From assembly GCA_002347565.1 (NCBI GenBank), contig DDXR01000039.1, positions 1-28,778 on the forward strand: DNA of 28,778 nucleotides, in the 5' to 3' direction. This DNA comes from a bacterium UBP2_UBA2255 (GTDB taxonomy: Bacteria > Edwardsbacteria > AC1 > EtOH8). A program made the position numbers and the translations under genes. The stretch's first letter is position 1, and each line of letters begins with the position of its first letter. Shown here piece after piece: positions 14,657 through 22,329 of this stretch. The notes under the pieces were generated by a model. It was given only the letters and a program-made list of their open reading frames with translations, searched no databases and had not been told where the DNA came from.

Positions 14657-16275
14657 TCCCGTTCCCCCTGCTGCTTTGTGCTGGGCTCCGTTGCGGCGGC
14701 CCCGATCGGCGGCACCTTGGTTGATGCCGGATCACCCCGATAGTGCGGCGACATGATCTGAATGCCTGCCCGGGCGAATTCATCCTGGATGTTCTGATGG
14801 ATCCGGGAATAGATCTCTGCCATTTGTCCGGGGCGGTCGGTATGGGCGTTGAGCTGGTAGCGGACGTAGAAGTCATCCAGCGCAGTCTGCAGCACGAACG
14901 GCGGCGGCTCCGCCAGCACGCCGTCAACGGACCGGGTCGCGGCGATCAGCAGCCGGTGCACCTCCCGCCACGGCGCATCGTAGCCGATGGTGACCGTGGT
15001 GTGCAGAATCAGCCCCCCGCCCCCCGAGTTGGCGCTGTAATTGACGGTGTGGCCGGAAAGGATTGCGGCGTTGGGGATGTTGATGTCCTCGTTCTTGATG
15101 GTGCGGATGCGCGTCACCAGTAGCGATTTCTCCACGATATCACCGGTGACCTCGCCGACCTTGACCCGGTCGCCGACCTTGAACGGCCGCATGTAGGTGA
15201 TCACTATCCCCGCGATGATGTTCGACACCGCAGAGGACGAGCCCAGCGAAACCAGCACCCCCAGGAACACCGTCACGCCCTGGAAGGCCGGGGAGCTGGA
15301 GCCCGGCAGGTAGGGGAAAATAACGATGAATGCGAAAACGTAGAGCAGAAATCGCAGGATCTTGAATGTCGGATTCGCCCACTCCGGATAGAACCGCGGA
15401 AGGTGGAGCCGGCCCTGTTCGATGCCATCGGCCAGCAGCCTCAGGAATTTCACCACATAGCGGACAGCGACCAGTATCACCGCGATGAACAGAAGATCAT
15501 CGATGTACGAGAGCAGGCCGCCGCCCGCCGCGGACAGCGGCGCCAGGATCATCTTCCATAGGACGGCCGCCAGCCCGCGGCTGGCGGGGAAAATGCTGAA
15601 CAGCACCGGGAGCAAGACCAGCAGCAGCAGCAGCTCCAATCCCATCGTCAGCGCCTTGAGCACCAGCTGCAAGCCGGCCCGCATCTGGCTGGGAGATACC
15701 AGCTGGTAAGCCTTGACCCTCAGCCCCGGCAGCTTGAGCCTCGCCCCCCGGGCCCGGACCCAGCGCATGGCCCGGGCGATCCCCATCCCGGCCAGGGTAA
15801 ACCCGCCGATGACAAGGATCATCTGCAGGAGCCGCAGCGCCAGGGCCAGGAAGGGGAAGCCTCGCCGCTCGGCGGACACCGCCCGCCCCATGGCCGCCGC
15901 GTGGTCGCGCGCCGTCTCGAGCACTGATGTTCCGTGGGGCGCGGCATCGGCCGCAGCCACCCTGACCAAGACCAGCCCGCGATGGCGGATTTCGGCGAAC
16001 CTCCCGGCCTCCACCACGCTGATCGAATCGGGACAGAACAGCGAATCTTCCGAAAGCGACCGCAGCCGATTCGCCACTGCCGCGGCCCGGTCAACCGGCA
16101 GAAAGGACCCCTCGGTTGCGTACAGCAAAAACAGGGTGTCTCCGAACACCACGGCGGCGCCCTCGGCCTGCTCCGCCTCGACTGCCCAGGCCGGCGACAG
16201 CAGGCAGGCACCGATGATGGCGACTGCCATGACTGGCAACACTCTGCGGGAGCAACACGCCGCTCCTGCTCTCAT
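14653..16275 (-). CDS. MscS-family mechanosensitive channel with large N-terminal domain
   Basis: This 540-residue channel releases solutes when membrane tension rises. A signal-like segment (1-31) is followed by an extracytoplasmic region (about 40-135; GDTLFLLYATEGSFLPVDRAAAVANRL-like start), then helices near 143-170, 208-230, 250-278 and 303-324. The pore and upper beta domain are clear: VFLGVLVSLGSSSAVSNIIAGIVI (337-360), YMRPFKVGDRVKV, GDIVEKSLLVTRIRT and DINIPNAAIL. A polar C-terminal tail follows from about 510. The ATG at 16275 has GGGGAGGA 6-8 bases upstream. Small-conductance MscS proteins have about 290 residues, so this is a long variant. It sits between the tol-pal genes and the antiporter. 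Confidence 0.9.
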   Translation of the reverse strand: MRAGAACCSRRVLPVMAVAIIGACLLSPAWAVEAEQAEGAAVVFGDTLFLLYATEGSFLPVDRAAAVANRLRSLSEDSLFCPDSISVVEAGRFAEIRHRGLVLVRVAAADAAPHGTSVLETARDHAAAMGRAVSAERRGFPFLALALRLLQMILVIGGFTLAGMGIARAMRWVRARGARLKLPGLRVKAYQLVSPSQMRAGLQLVLKALTMGLELLLLLVLLPVLFSIFPASRGLAAVLWKMILAPLSAAGGGLLSYIDDLLFIAVILVAVRYVVKFLRLLADGIEQGRLHLPRFYPEWANPTFKILRFLLYVFAFIVIFPYLPGSSSPAFQGVTVFLGVLVSLGSSSAVSNIIAGIVITYMRPFKVGDRVKVGEVTGDIVEKSLLVTRIRTIKNEDINIPNAAILSGHTVNYSANSGGGGLILHTTVTIGYDAPWREVHRLLIAATRSVDGVLAEPPPFVLQTALDDFYVRYQLNAHTDRPGQMAEIYSRIHQNIQDEFARAGIQIMSPHYRGDPASTKVPPIGAAATEPSTKQQGERE

Positions 16276-16298
16276 CACCGTTCCTCCCCGTGCCGTCA

Positions 16299-16985
16299 CT
16301 ATTCCGCCAGCCGGACCCCGGCCAGCCGGGCCTCCGGCGACTTGGGGTAGCGCTTGACCAGCTCCTGCCATTCTCGGCGCGCCTCATCCTTCTTTCCCAG
16401 CTCCGCCAGGCATAGTCCCGACTTGTAGCGCGCCGCCGGCTCTTTGTCCTGCCCCGGGTAGTCGGCCACCGTCGCCCGGAACTCGTCGAGAGCGGCCAAA
16501 AACTGCTTCTGGGCGTAGAAACATTCTCCGATCCAGTAGCGGGCGTTATCGGCCAGCGGATGGGTGGGATACAGTTTGAGAAATTCGCGGAAGCCGGCGA
16601 TCGCCAACTGGTAGCTGCCACGCACCACGTCCAGGTAGGCGGCGTCGTACAGCCGTTTGGGGTCGTCAGGTCGGGCCGGGGCCGATGCGCTGTCGCCGCC
16701 GGCCGCGGACGGACGGCCGCGTGCGCCGAGGTCCTCGGCGCGCTGGTCGGCCGCGTCCAGTCGCCGCGCCAGGCCGGTGGCCAGCTGGGCCACGTCCGCT
16801 TGGATGGTGTACAGAATGTCGGCATGGATGCGGCTGCTGCTGTCGACCCGGGCTGTGCGGGCGGCCAGGTCCCGCTGGCTCTGCTCCAGGTAGTCGAGCT
16901 GGCGCCGCACTTCCAGGTACTCACGCTTGACCCCGCAACCCGCGGCCAGCAGAGCGGCCGCGGCCAGGATGGCGATCTGTCGCAT
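16299..16985 (-). CDS. cpoB: Tol-Pal system lipoprotein CpoB/YbgF-like
   Basis: This 228-residue protein coordinates the Tol-Pal system with cell-wall synthesis at division in well-studied bacteria. It starts with a lipoprotein signal (LLAAGC, lipidated C17), then a coiled-coil stretch (about 20-95) with a polar linker, then TPR-type repeats (about 112-228: LYDAAYLDVVRGSYQLAIAGF, YWIGECFYAQKQFLAALDEF, KSGLCLAELGKKDEARREW). E. coli CpoB is a soluble periplasmic protein, so the lipobox here is a difference. It is 11 bases after pal, the usual gene order. Confidence 0.88.
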   Translation of the reverse strand: MRQIAILAAAALLAAGCGVKREYLEVRRQLDYLEQSQRDLAARTARVDSSSRIHADILYTIQADVAQLATGLARRLDAADQRAEDLGARGRPSAAGGDSASAPARPDDPKRLYDAAYLDVVRGSYQLAIAGFREFLKLYPTHPLADNARYWIGECFYAQKQFLAALDEFRATVADYPGQDKEPAARYKSGLCLAELGKKDEARREWQELVKRYPKSPEARLAGVRLAE

Positions 16986-16996
16986 CGGCCCTTCCG

Positions 16997-17497
16997 CTAC
17001 TTCTTCACCGGCGCGATCTCGACCCGCCGGTTCTGGGCCCAGCTCTCCTCGTCGTGGCCGGCCGCCGCCGGCCGCTCCTCGCCGAAGGAGAACGTCGCCG
17101 TCCGCGCGGCGGCCACGCCCAAACCGGTCAGGTAGTCCCGAACCGCGATTGCGCGCTTCTCGCCCAGCGCCAAATTGTATTCGATGGTGCCGCGCTCATC
17201 GGCATGGCCCTCCAGGCGCAAAGTCAGCCCGCCGTCCTCGCGGGCCAGCCTGGCGACCTCGCGCAACACCGGCTTAGCGTCTTCCCGGACTTCGTATGAA
17301 TCGAACTCAAAATAGACTACCCGCAGATCAATGGCGGCTGCGGCCGGTTCATCGGGCCGGGTGATGGGCGACTGTTCGGTCCTGGCTGGTTCCTGCTTGG
17401 TCGGCTCGTCCTGCTTGACGGTCTGCTTCTTGGAGCAGCCCGTCATCGCGGCCGCCGCCAGAACGATGGCCAATGGCAAAATGGAAAGATGCTTCAT
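16997..17497 (-). CDS. pal: Peptidoglycan-associated lipoprotein Pal
   Basis: This 166-residue outer-membrane lipoprotein ties the outer membrane to peptidoglycan and contacts TolB. The lipobox is MTGC with C21, followed by a polar Lys/Gln/Thr/Pro linker. The OmpA-like domain (about 52-160) shows YFEFDSYEVREDAKPVL, LEGHADERGTIEYNLALGEKRA and WAQNRRVEI, including the Asp and Arg used to bind diaminopimelate in this fold. I chose the ATG at 17497 because GAGGA lies 6 bases upstream and the signal peptide starts there; upstream in-frame Mets at 17524 and 17509 are less likely. It lies 99 bases after the small ORF. Confidence 0.93.
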   Translation of the reverse strand: MKHLSILPLAIVLAAAAMTGCSKKQTVKQDEPTKQEPARTEQSPITRPDEPAAAAIDLRVVYFEFDSYEVREDAKPVLREVARLAREDGGLTLRLEGHADERGTIEYNLALGEKRAIAVRDYLTGLGVAAARTATFSFGEERPAAAGHDEESWAQNRRVEIAPVKK

Positions 17498-17547
17498 TGT
17501 CGTCCTCATTGTTCCTGGTTGCATGACTGCCGTGATTCGCGTGGCTC

Positions 17548-17577
17548 CCGGGACACGGCTACTGACCCGTGTCCCGG
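17548..17577 (-). other. Strong hairpin between the small ORF and pal
   Basis: An 11-bp perfect inverted repeat (CCGGGACACGG at 17548-17558 and its complement at 17567-17577) with an 8-base loop. No T run follows on the minus strand, so it is unlikely to be a classical terminator. It could be an mRNA stability or processing element that sets the high pal level. Confidence 0.6.
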
Positions 17578-17596
17578 CACGCGCCGTGATGTCGCA

Positions 17597-17698
17597 CTAA
17601 CGGCAGGGCGCGCGTTCCGGCAGCCCCGAAAGAAATGATTCCGAGTCGGGACAGAGCCTGGCGGTCTTCGGCATGGTGAATTCCGTTCGTTTCTTCAT
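17597..17698 (-). CDS. Small ORF between tolB and pal, 33 residues
   Basis: This 33-residue peptide starts MKKRTEFTMPKTARLC and ends in APCR. I recognise no family. Its ATG overlaps the tolB stop as ATGA (17695-17698), and GGAGG lies 7 bases upstream, inside the end of tolB, which is one of the better ribosome sites in the window. It is hydrophilic and basic, with two Cys and no signal or membrane segment. A 99-base spacer containing a strong hairpin follows before pal. It may be a true small protein or a translated leader that couples tolB to pal. A chance ORF is possible. Confidence 0.5.
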   Translation of the reverse strand: MKKRTEFTMPKTARLCPDSESFLSGLPERAPCR

Positions 17699-19020
17699 GG
17701 TTTTGCCTCCGGCAGGAAAGGCGACCAGGCCGGCATGGACGCTCCGCCGGACGAGGTTACGGGATGCTGCTCCGAGCCGTCCCAGTGCATCAGCCAGATA
17801 TCGTCGCTGCCGTTGCGGTCGGACGAGAACGCCAGGTGCAGGCCGTCGGGGGACCATGACGGGTCCTCGTTGTCGCCCTCGAAGGTCAGCTGGGCGTACC
17901 CCTCGCCGGTGGGCGCGATCGTGCAGACCTGGAATTTCCCCCGGATCCGGGAAACGAAGGCGATCAGGTCGCCGCGGGGCGACCAGGCCGGCGAGGTGTT
18001 GTAGCCCCCGTCGTACGTCAGCCGCCGCAGGTTGCCGCCGTCGGCGTCCATGATGTAGATCTGGGGCGCGCCGGCGCGGTCCGACACGAATGCGATCTCC
18101 CGCCCGCCCGGCGACCAGGAGGGAGAGATATCGATGGACCACGAATTGGTCAGCCGTCGCTGCGACCCGGACCGCAGGTCATGGGTGAAGATCTCGGCAT
18201 TGCCGTCGCGGCTCATCGCCAGCGCCAGCCTCGAGCCGTCGGGCGACCAGGAAGGCGAGAGGTTCAATCCCGGCTGGCGCAGCAGCTCCCTCGAGGTGCG
18301 GGTCGGCAGGTCGATGACGTAGACCGCAGTCTGCGGCCCGGCGAACGCCGTCAGGGCGATCCGGCTCCCGTCAGGCGACCAGTCGGGCGACAGCGCGGTC
18401 GAGCCGAAGGCGGTCAGGCCGGCCGGGTTGTGGCCGTCATAATCCATCACCGCCAGCTCCTTGCGCTTGCCGTCCCTGGCGCAGTACGCGATCCTGGTGC
18501 GGGCGACGCCGCGCTCGCCCGCGGTGCGCAGCACGATCTCGTCGCATGCCGCGTGGGCCGCGCCGCGACCCTGAGCCAGCGGCACTGCCCTGCGGAACAC
18601 CTCGCGGCGCTGAGCGATGTCGTACACCGCCACCGTGCAGGCCGCCGTCCCCTTGTGGACCGCCAGCGTCGGGACCAGCACCAGCTCGGCGCCGATCAGC
18701 CGCCAGGCCTCGTGATCGATGGCGCCCTTGCGGAAGCCGAATCCCGGGTACTGCGGGGCCTGGATCATCCGGTAATAGAGCGAAAACCCGAGGTCGTCCA
18801 TCAGAATGCCGGTCATCCGCCGGGCCGCCGCCGTATCGCCGGCCGCCGGCCTGCCCGACAGCTGCAGCGGCGCCGCCGCCAGGGCGATCTGCTTTCTCTC
18901 GGATGTCGAGAGCTTGAGATAGACGTCGGACTGGCCGGATGACGCCGGCGGCAGCGACCACATGACGGCCAGGCACGACCCGAGCAGGGTTGCCGCTCGG
19001 CGGAGGGCGCGGACGGTCAT
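17695..19020 (-). CDS. tolB: Tol-Pal system beta-propeller protein TolB
   Basis: This 441-residue periplasmic protein links Pal to the Tol motor proteins. A signal peptide (about 1-29, ending near ASSG) is followed by an N-terminal alpha/beta domain (about 33-165). A six-bladed propeller follows, seen as repeated SWSPDG-type motifs (SPDWSPDGSRIAL, SPSWSPDGSRLAL, SPSWSPGGREIAF, SPAWSPRGDLIAF, DPSWSPDGLHLAF). The length matches E. coli TolB (430). The ATG at 19020 overlaps the stop of the TolA-like gene as ATGA. The small ORF starts within its stop. Confidence 0.95.
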   Translation of the reverse strand: MTVRALRRAATLLGSCLAVMWSLPPASSGQSDVYLKLSTSERKQIALAAAPLQLSGRPAAGDTAAARRMTGILMDDLGFSLYYRMIQAPQYPGFGFRKGAIDHEAWRLIGAELVLVPTLAVHKGTAACTVAVYDIAQRREVFRRAVPLAQGRGAAHAACDEIVLRTAGERGVARTRIAYCARDGKRKELAVMDYDGHNPAGLTAFGSTALSPDWSPDGSRIALTAFAGPQTAVYVIDLPTRTSRELLRQPGLNLSPSWSPDGSRLALAMSRDGNAEIFTHDLRSGSQRRLTNSWSIDISPSWSPGGREIAFVSDRAGAPQIYIMDADGGNLRRLTYDGGYNTSPAWSPRGDLIAFVSRIRGKFQVCTIAPTGEGYAQLTFEGDNEDPSWSPDGLHLAFSSDRNGSDDIWLMHWDGSEQHPVTSSGGASMPAWSPFLPEAKP

Positions 19021-19604
19021 CTCAGGTACTCGAATTCGAAATGGACTCCCAGCGACGGGGCCGTGATCTCCGGCGGCAGCGGCGGAAAGCTCCTCGCCAG
19101 CAGCACCGCCCGCAGACCGGCCTGATCGAACACCGCGTTGCCCGACGGTTGTTCAATCTCCACCGTCTCTACCTCCCCGCCGCGCCCGATCCGGAAGTAG
19201 ACCCGGGTCCGCAGCTCGCCCTGCCCGCCCTGGTAGGGATTGTTCCAGTAACGGCTGATCTTGGCCATGATGACGCCGAGGTAGTATGACCCTTCGTCGC
19301 CCGCGCCCTCGGCGGCCAGGATCTTCATGCCCGGCGGCAGGACGGGGCCCTGCTTCTGGGCAGGGGCCGCGGTCCGCCGGATCGCCTCAGCGGCCTGCTT
19401 GGCCGCTTGTTTCGGCGGCGGCTCGACCGCCGCCGCCGGCTCGGCGGCGGCCGGTGCCGCCTGGTGCGGCGCGGCGATCAGCCGGACCGGCAGGGACCGG
19501 GGGTACGAGGCCTTGGCGGGCCGCGGTCCGACCGCGGCGGCCAGCAGCAGGGCCAGCAGGACGGCGGCGTGCGCCGCCAGCGACGAAAGGAACGCCCGGC
19601 TCAC
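19017..19604 (-). CDS. tolA: TolA/TonB-like energy transducer
   Basis: This 195-residue protein spans the periplasm to connect the TolQ-TolR motor with Pal and TolB. It has one N-terminal membrane anchor (about 5-26), a short Ala/Pro/Lys-rich linker (about 45-85) and a TonB C-terminal domain (about 103-195: YLGVIMAKISRYWNNPY, RVYFRIGRGGEVETVEIEQPSGNAVFDQAGLRAV). E. coli TolA has 421 residues with a long helical middle domain, so this is a short TonB-like form common outside gammaproteobacteria. Position between tolR and tolB supports the Tol assignment over TonB. It overlaps tolB by 4 bases and tolR by 4 bases. Confidence 0.88.
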   Translation of the reverse strand: MSRAFLSSLAAHAAVLLALLLAAAVGPRPAKASYPRSLPVRLIAAPHQAAPAAAEPAAAVEPPPKQAAKQAAEAIRRTAAPAQKQGPVLPPGMKILAAEGAGDEGSYYLGVIMAKISRYWNNPYQGGQGELRTRVYFRIGRGGEVETVEIEQPSGNAVFDQAGLRAVLLARSFPPLPPEITAPSLGVHFEFEYLR

Positions 19605-20011
19605 GGCCGCTGCGCCGGCTCCATCACCAGGCCGAGGTTCTCGATGCCCGCGTCCTTGATCCGCCCCATCACCGCGGCCACGGCGCCGTATGCCACGGCT
19701 CGGTCGGCCTTGAGGAACACCGGTGTGCCCGGCGACCGGGCGACGGCGTTCTTGAGGATGGCGGTCAGCGCGGCCGCGGAGACCGCCTGGTCGCGAATCA
19801 GGATCCGCCCGTCGGGCATGATCTGGACCGTCAGCCCCTCCTGCGGCTGGGGCCTGGTGGCGTCGGCCCTGGGCAGGTCGATGTCGATCCCCGAGCGCAG
19901 CATCGGGGCCGTGATCATGAAGATGATCAGCAGCGTCAGGCAGACGTCGACCAGGTTGGTGACGTTGATCGCCGCCAGCGGCTCGGGCAGGGGGCGCCGG
20001 GCGCCGATCAC
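19601..20011 (-). CDS. tolR: TolR/ExbD family proton-motor subunit
   Basis: This 136-residue protein has one membrane helix (about 18-38) with the essential Asp, D22, in NVTNLVDVCLTLLIIFMI, then a periplasmic domain (IDIDLPRADA, VQIMPDGRILI, VFLKADRAVAYGAVAAVMGRIKDAG). With TolQ it uses the proton gradient to drive TolA. The GTG at 20011 forms a GTGA overlap with the tolQ stop; the longer open frame to 20254 is a shadow of tolQ. The family length is about 140. Confidence 0.93.
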   Translation of the reverse strand: MIGARRPLPEPLAAINVTNLVDVCLTLLIIFMITAPMLRSGIDIDLPRADATRPQPQEGLTVQIMPDGRILIRDQAVSAAALTAILKNAVARSPGTPVFLKADRAVAYGAVAAVMGRIKDAGIENLGLVMEPAQRP

Positions 20012-20694
20012 GGCCGTTTCCCCGTCACCGCGTGCACCCGGATGTCGCCCAGGAACTCGGAGGAGAGGTTCTCCATCTGGTTGGCGGCCCGGCGGATGCC
20101 GGCGACGAAGGCGTTGTAGGCCATCGAGGCCGGGATGGCCACCACCAGCCCGGCGATGGTGGTGATCAGCGCCTCCGCGATGCCCGGCGCCACCACCTGG
20201 ATGCTGGTGCTGCCGTAGCGCTTGATGTCGATGAAGGCGATCATGATGCCCCACACCGTGCCCAGCAACCCGATCAGCGGTGACACCGCGGCGATGGTGG
20301 CCAGCGAGACCAGCCGGCCGCCCAGCCGTTCGCTCTGCTCGGCGATCTCGCGCTCCATGGCCGCCTGGACGTTGGGCAGCACCTCCGGCTGGACGCTGAG
20401 CTCGCCGCCGCCGGACAGCCGCCTGGCCTCGGACAGGCCCTCGGCCAGCACTTGGAAGACGGGCGACCCCGGCACTGCCGCCGCGAAGGCGTCCTCGATG
20501 GTCCGCCGCGCCTTGAAGCGCTCCAGAAACGACCGGTTGGCCGCCAGCACGTCGCGGATCATCCGGCGCTTGAAGAAGATCACGGCCCAGGAGTAGATCG
20601 ACAGCACGATCAGCACCGCCATCACGAGGTTGGTGAACAGGTCGTAGCCGAAGACCAGCCCGACGGTGCTGCCGCGGGAGAATGTTGCCAGCAT
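20008..20694 (-). CDS. tolQ: TolQ/ExbB family proton-motor subunit
   Basis: This 228-residue inner-membrane protein has three helices: about 16-40 (LFTNLVMAVLIVLSIYSWAVIF), about 135-160 (AVSPLIGLLGTVWGIMIAF) and about 180-200 (ALITTIAGLVVAIPASMAYN). A large cytoplasmic loop lies between the first two. The size matches E. coli TolQ (230). I chose the ATG at 20694 because GAGG lies 6 bases upstream; the frame stays open to 20754, which would add 20 unlikely residues. It is the first gene of the long run, about 180 bases after its promoter. Confidence 0.93.
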   Translation of the reverse strand: MLATFSRGSTVGLVFGYDLFTNLVMAVLIVLSIYSWAVIFFKRRMIRDVLAANRSFLERFKARRTIEDAFAAAVPGSPVFQVLAEGLSEARRLSGGGELSVQPEVLPNVQAAMEREIAEQSERLGGRLVSLATIAAVSPLIGLLGTVWGIMIAFIDIKRYGSTSIQVVAPGIAEALITTIAGLVVAIPASMAYNAFVAGIRRAANQMENLSSEFLGDIRVHAVTGKRP

Positions 20695-20743
20695 CGCTCG
20701 CCTCGTTATGGTTGATTCATCGCCGGCCGGCTCGGAAATCAGT

Positions 20744-20767
20744 ACGGGGGGCACCGCTGCCCCCCGT
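20744..20767 (-). promoter_or_regulatory. Perfect hairpin in the tolQ leader
   Basis: A 10-bp perfect stem (20744-20753 with 20758-20767) closed by a 4-base loop, consisting mostly of G-C pairs. It lies 50 bases upstream of the tolQ start in the long untranslated leader. No T run follows, so it is not a standard terminator; a stability or attenuation role is possible. Confidence 0.55.
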
Positions 20768-20879
20768 CGCTCGCCGCGGCACCGGCGCGGGCCGCGTCTC
20801 AGCCCGCCGGTCGCTGGCTGGGGGCAGCCCGCCCGCGGGCGTCACCGGGGTTGGCGGCGATGGTGCGCATGGTGTTTTA

Positions 20880-20909
20880 ACTATATCGCACGGGGCGGCG
20901 GTTTGTCAA
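20880..20909 (-). promoter_or_regulatory. Sigma-70 promoter of the tol run
   Basis: TTGACA (minus strand, 20909-20904), an 18-base spacer and TATAGT (20885-20880). The start would fall near 20873, giving a leader of about 180 bases before tolQ. Confidence 0.72.
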
Positions 20910-20944
20910 GGGAAATCGGTCCGGGCGCAGGCGGCCGCGGGCGG

Positions 20945-20978
20945 CGAAAAACCCGTGCGTCGCCGCACGGGTTTTGTT
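20945..20978 (-). terminator. Intrinsic terminator after secF
   Basis: A 12-bp perfect stem (20948-20959 with 20964-20975) with loop TCGC, ending in five Ts on the minus strand. It lies 16 bases after the secF stop and separates secDF from the tol promoter. Confidence 0.9.
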
Positions 20979-20993
20979 GCTGACGGGTGCCGG

Positions 20994-22316
20994 TCACTTC
21001 TTGCGCTTGCTGGGCGAGCGGTTCTCCCAGTCGACCACGATGGCGGCCACCACGAAGATCGACGAGTAGGTGCCGACCACCACGCCGAACAGCAGCGGCT
21101 TCGTGAAGTCGGCCAGCACCCGGCCGGCGAACAGCTGCAGGGCCGCCAGCACCAGCAGCACCGTCAGCACGGTGATCACGGTGCGCGACAGGGTCTCGTT
21201 GATGCTGCGGTTGACCAGTTCGGCGAAGCCCTCCTTGTGCGGCTTGCGCAGGTTCTCCCGGATGCGGTCGGCCACCACGATCGAGTCGTTGATCGAGAAC
21301 CCGATGATGGTCAGCAGCACCGCCACCGACTGCAGGTTGAACTCCATGCCGGTGACCGAGATGAAGCCGACCGTTGCCAGCACGTCATGGAACAGGGCGA
21401 TCACCGCGGCGACTCCGAACCGGTAGTCGAAGCGGATCGCGATGTAGACCAGGATCGCCAGCATGCCCAGCAGCACCGCCAGGGTGGCGTTGCGCTGCAG
21501 TTCGCGGCCGATCTTGGGGCCGACGGTCTCGTCGCTGTCGATGGTCACCTTGTTGTCGGGATAGCGCGCCGACAACGCCCTGACGATGGCTCCGGCCACC
21601 GCCCCGCCGGCGGTCTCCTCGACGGCGCCGGCGTACCCCGTCCTGGCCTGCAGGTCGGGCGTCAGGCGGGTCTGGCCGGCGGCGGTCACGAACAGCGTCG
21701 CCTCGCGCGGCTGGCCCCAGTTGCCGCCGGCGTCGCGGCCGTACACCGCCAGGGACGGCCGGCTCCCGGCCTGCAGCTTGTCGGCGGAAAGGATCGCCCA
21801 GTAGCTGCCCTCCGGTTTGTTGGGCTCGGGAGCCATCGGCACCTTGTGCTGCAGGCCCCCGACCGCGCACCAGGCGCTGTCGACCGCGGCGCCGCCCCTG
21901 CCGGCGTCGCTGATCACGGCCCGCACCACGACCTGCGCGGCCCCGGCCGTGGGGTTGGGGGCGACCTCGATCCGCAGCACCTGCGGCCCGCTGGTGTCGG
22001 TGGCGGCCAGCGACTCCGTGCGCCCGGTGCGGATCAGGAAGGCGTTCTTGATGGCCTCGGTGTCCCGCAGCTTCTGGATCTCGGCGCCGGCCATGCCGGC
22101 GCCGGCCAGGGCCTGGCGCACCCCGTCGGTGTCGATCGGCCGCTCGAAGCGGACCTGCAGCATCGTGCCGCCGGTGAAGTCCACGCCCAGCTTCAGCCCG
22201 CCGTGCAGGGCCACCGCAACCACGGCGGCCAGCAGCAGGGCCGCCGACACCAGGTAGGCGGCGCGGCGGTTGGCGATGAACCCGAAGTTCGTGTCGTGGC
22301 GGAATAGCGATATCAT
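20994..22316 (-). CDS. secF: SecF protein-export subunit with inserted Ig-like domain
   Basis: This 440-residue membrane protein works with SecD to pull proteins across the inner membrane using the proton gradient. It has a first helix at about 20-37, LKLGVDFTGGTMLQV (41-55), the conserved late block DETVGPKIG, and helices from about 275 on with SINDSIVVADRIREN. Typical SecF has about 300-320 residues. Here an extra segment of about 100 residues (about 112-212) sits in the periplasmic loop and reads like a bacterial Ig/FN3-type domain (VVVRAVISDAG, AVYGRDAGGNWG). It starts 13 bases after the secD stop, with AAGGAG overlapping that stop. Confidence 0.93.
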   Translation of the reverse strand: MISLFRHDTNFGFIANRRAAYLVSAALLLAAVVAVALHGGLKLGVDFTGGTMLQVRFERPIDTDGVRQALAGAGMAGAEIQKLRDTEAIKNAFLIRTGRTESLAATDTSGPQVLRIEVAPNPTAGAAQVVVRAVISDAGRGGAAVDSAWCAVGGLQHKVPMAPEPNKPEGSYWAILSADKLQAGSRPSLAVYGRDAGGNWGQPREATLFVTAAGQTRLTPDLQARTGYAGAVEETAGGAVAGAIVRALSARYPDNKVTIDSDETVGPKIGRELQRNATLAVLLGMLAILVYIAIRFDYRFGVAAVIALFHDVLATVGFISVTGMEFNLQSVAVLLTIIGFSINDSIVVADRIRENLRKPHKEGFAELVNRSINETLSRTVITVLTVLLVLAALQLFAGRVLADFTKPLLFGVVVGTYSSIFVVAAIVVDWENRSPSKRKK

Positions 22317-22329
22317 TGCGGCGCGCTCC

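Larger units (their letters stand above)
20695..20993. other. Intergenic region between secF and tolQ
   Basis: This holds the secF terminator, the tol promoter and a long tolQ leader of about 180 bases with a perfect hairpin. A possible 23-codon leader ORF (minus strand, 20870-20799) starts about 3 bases after the predicted transcription start; it has no ribosome site. Confidence 0.6.
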
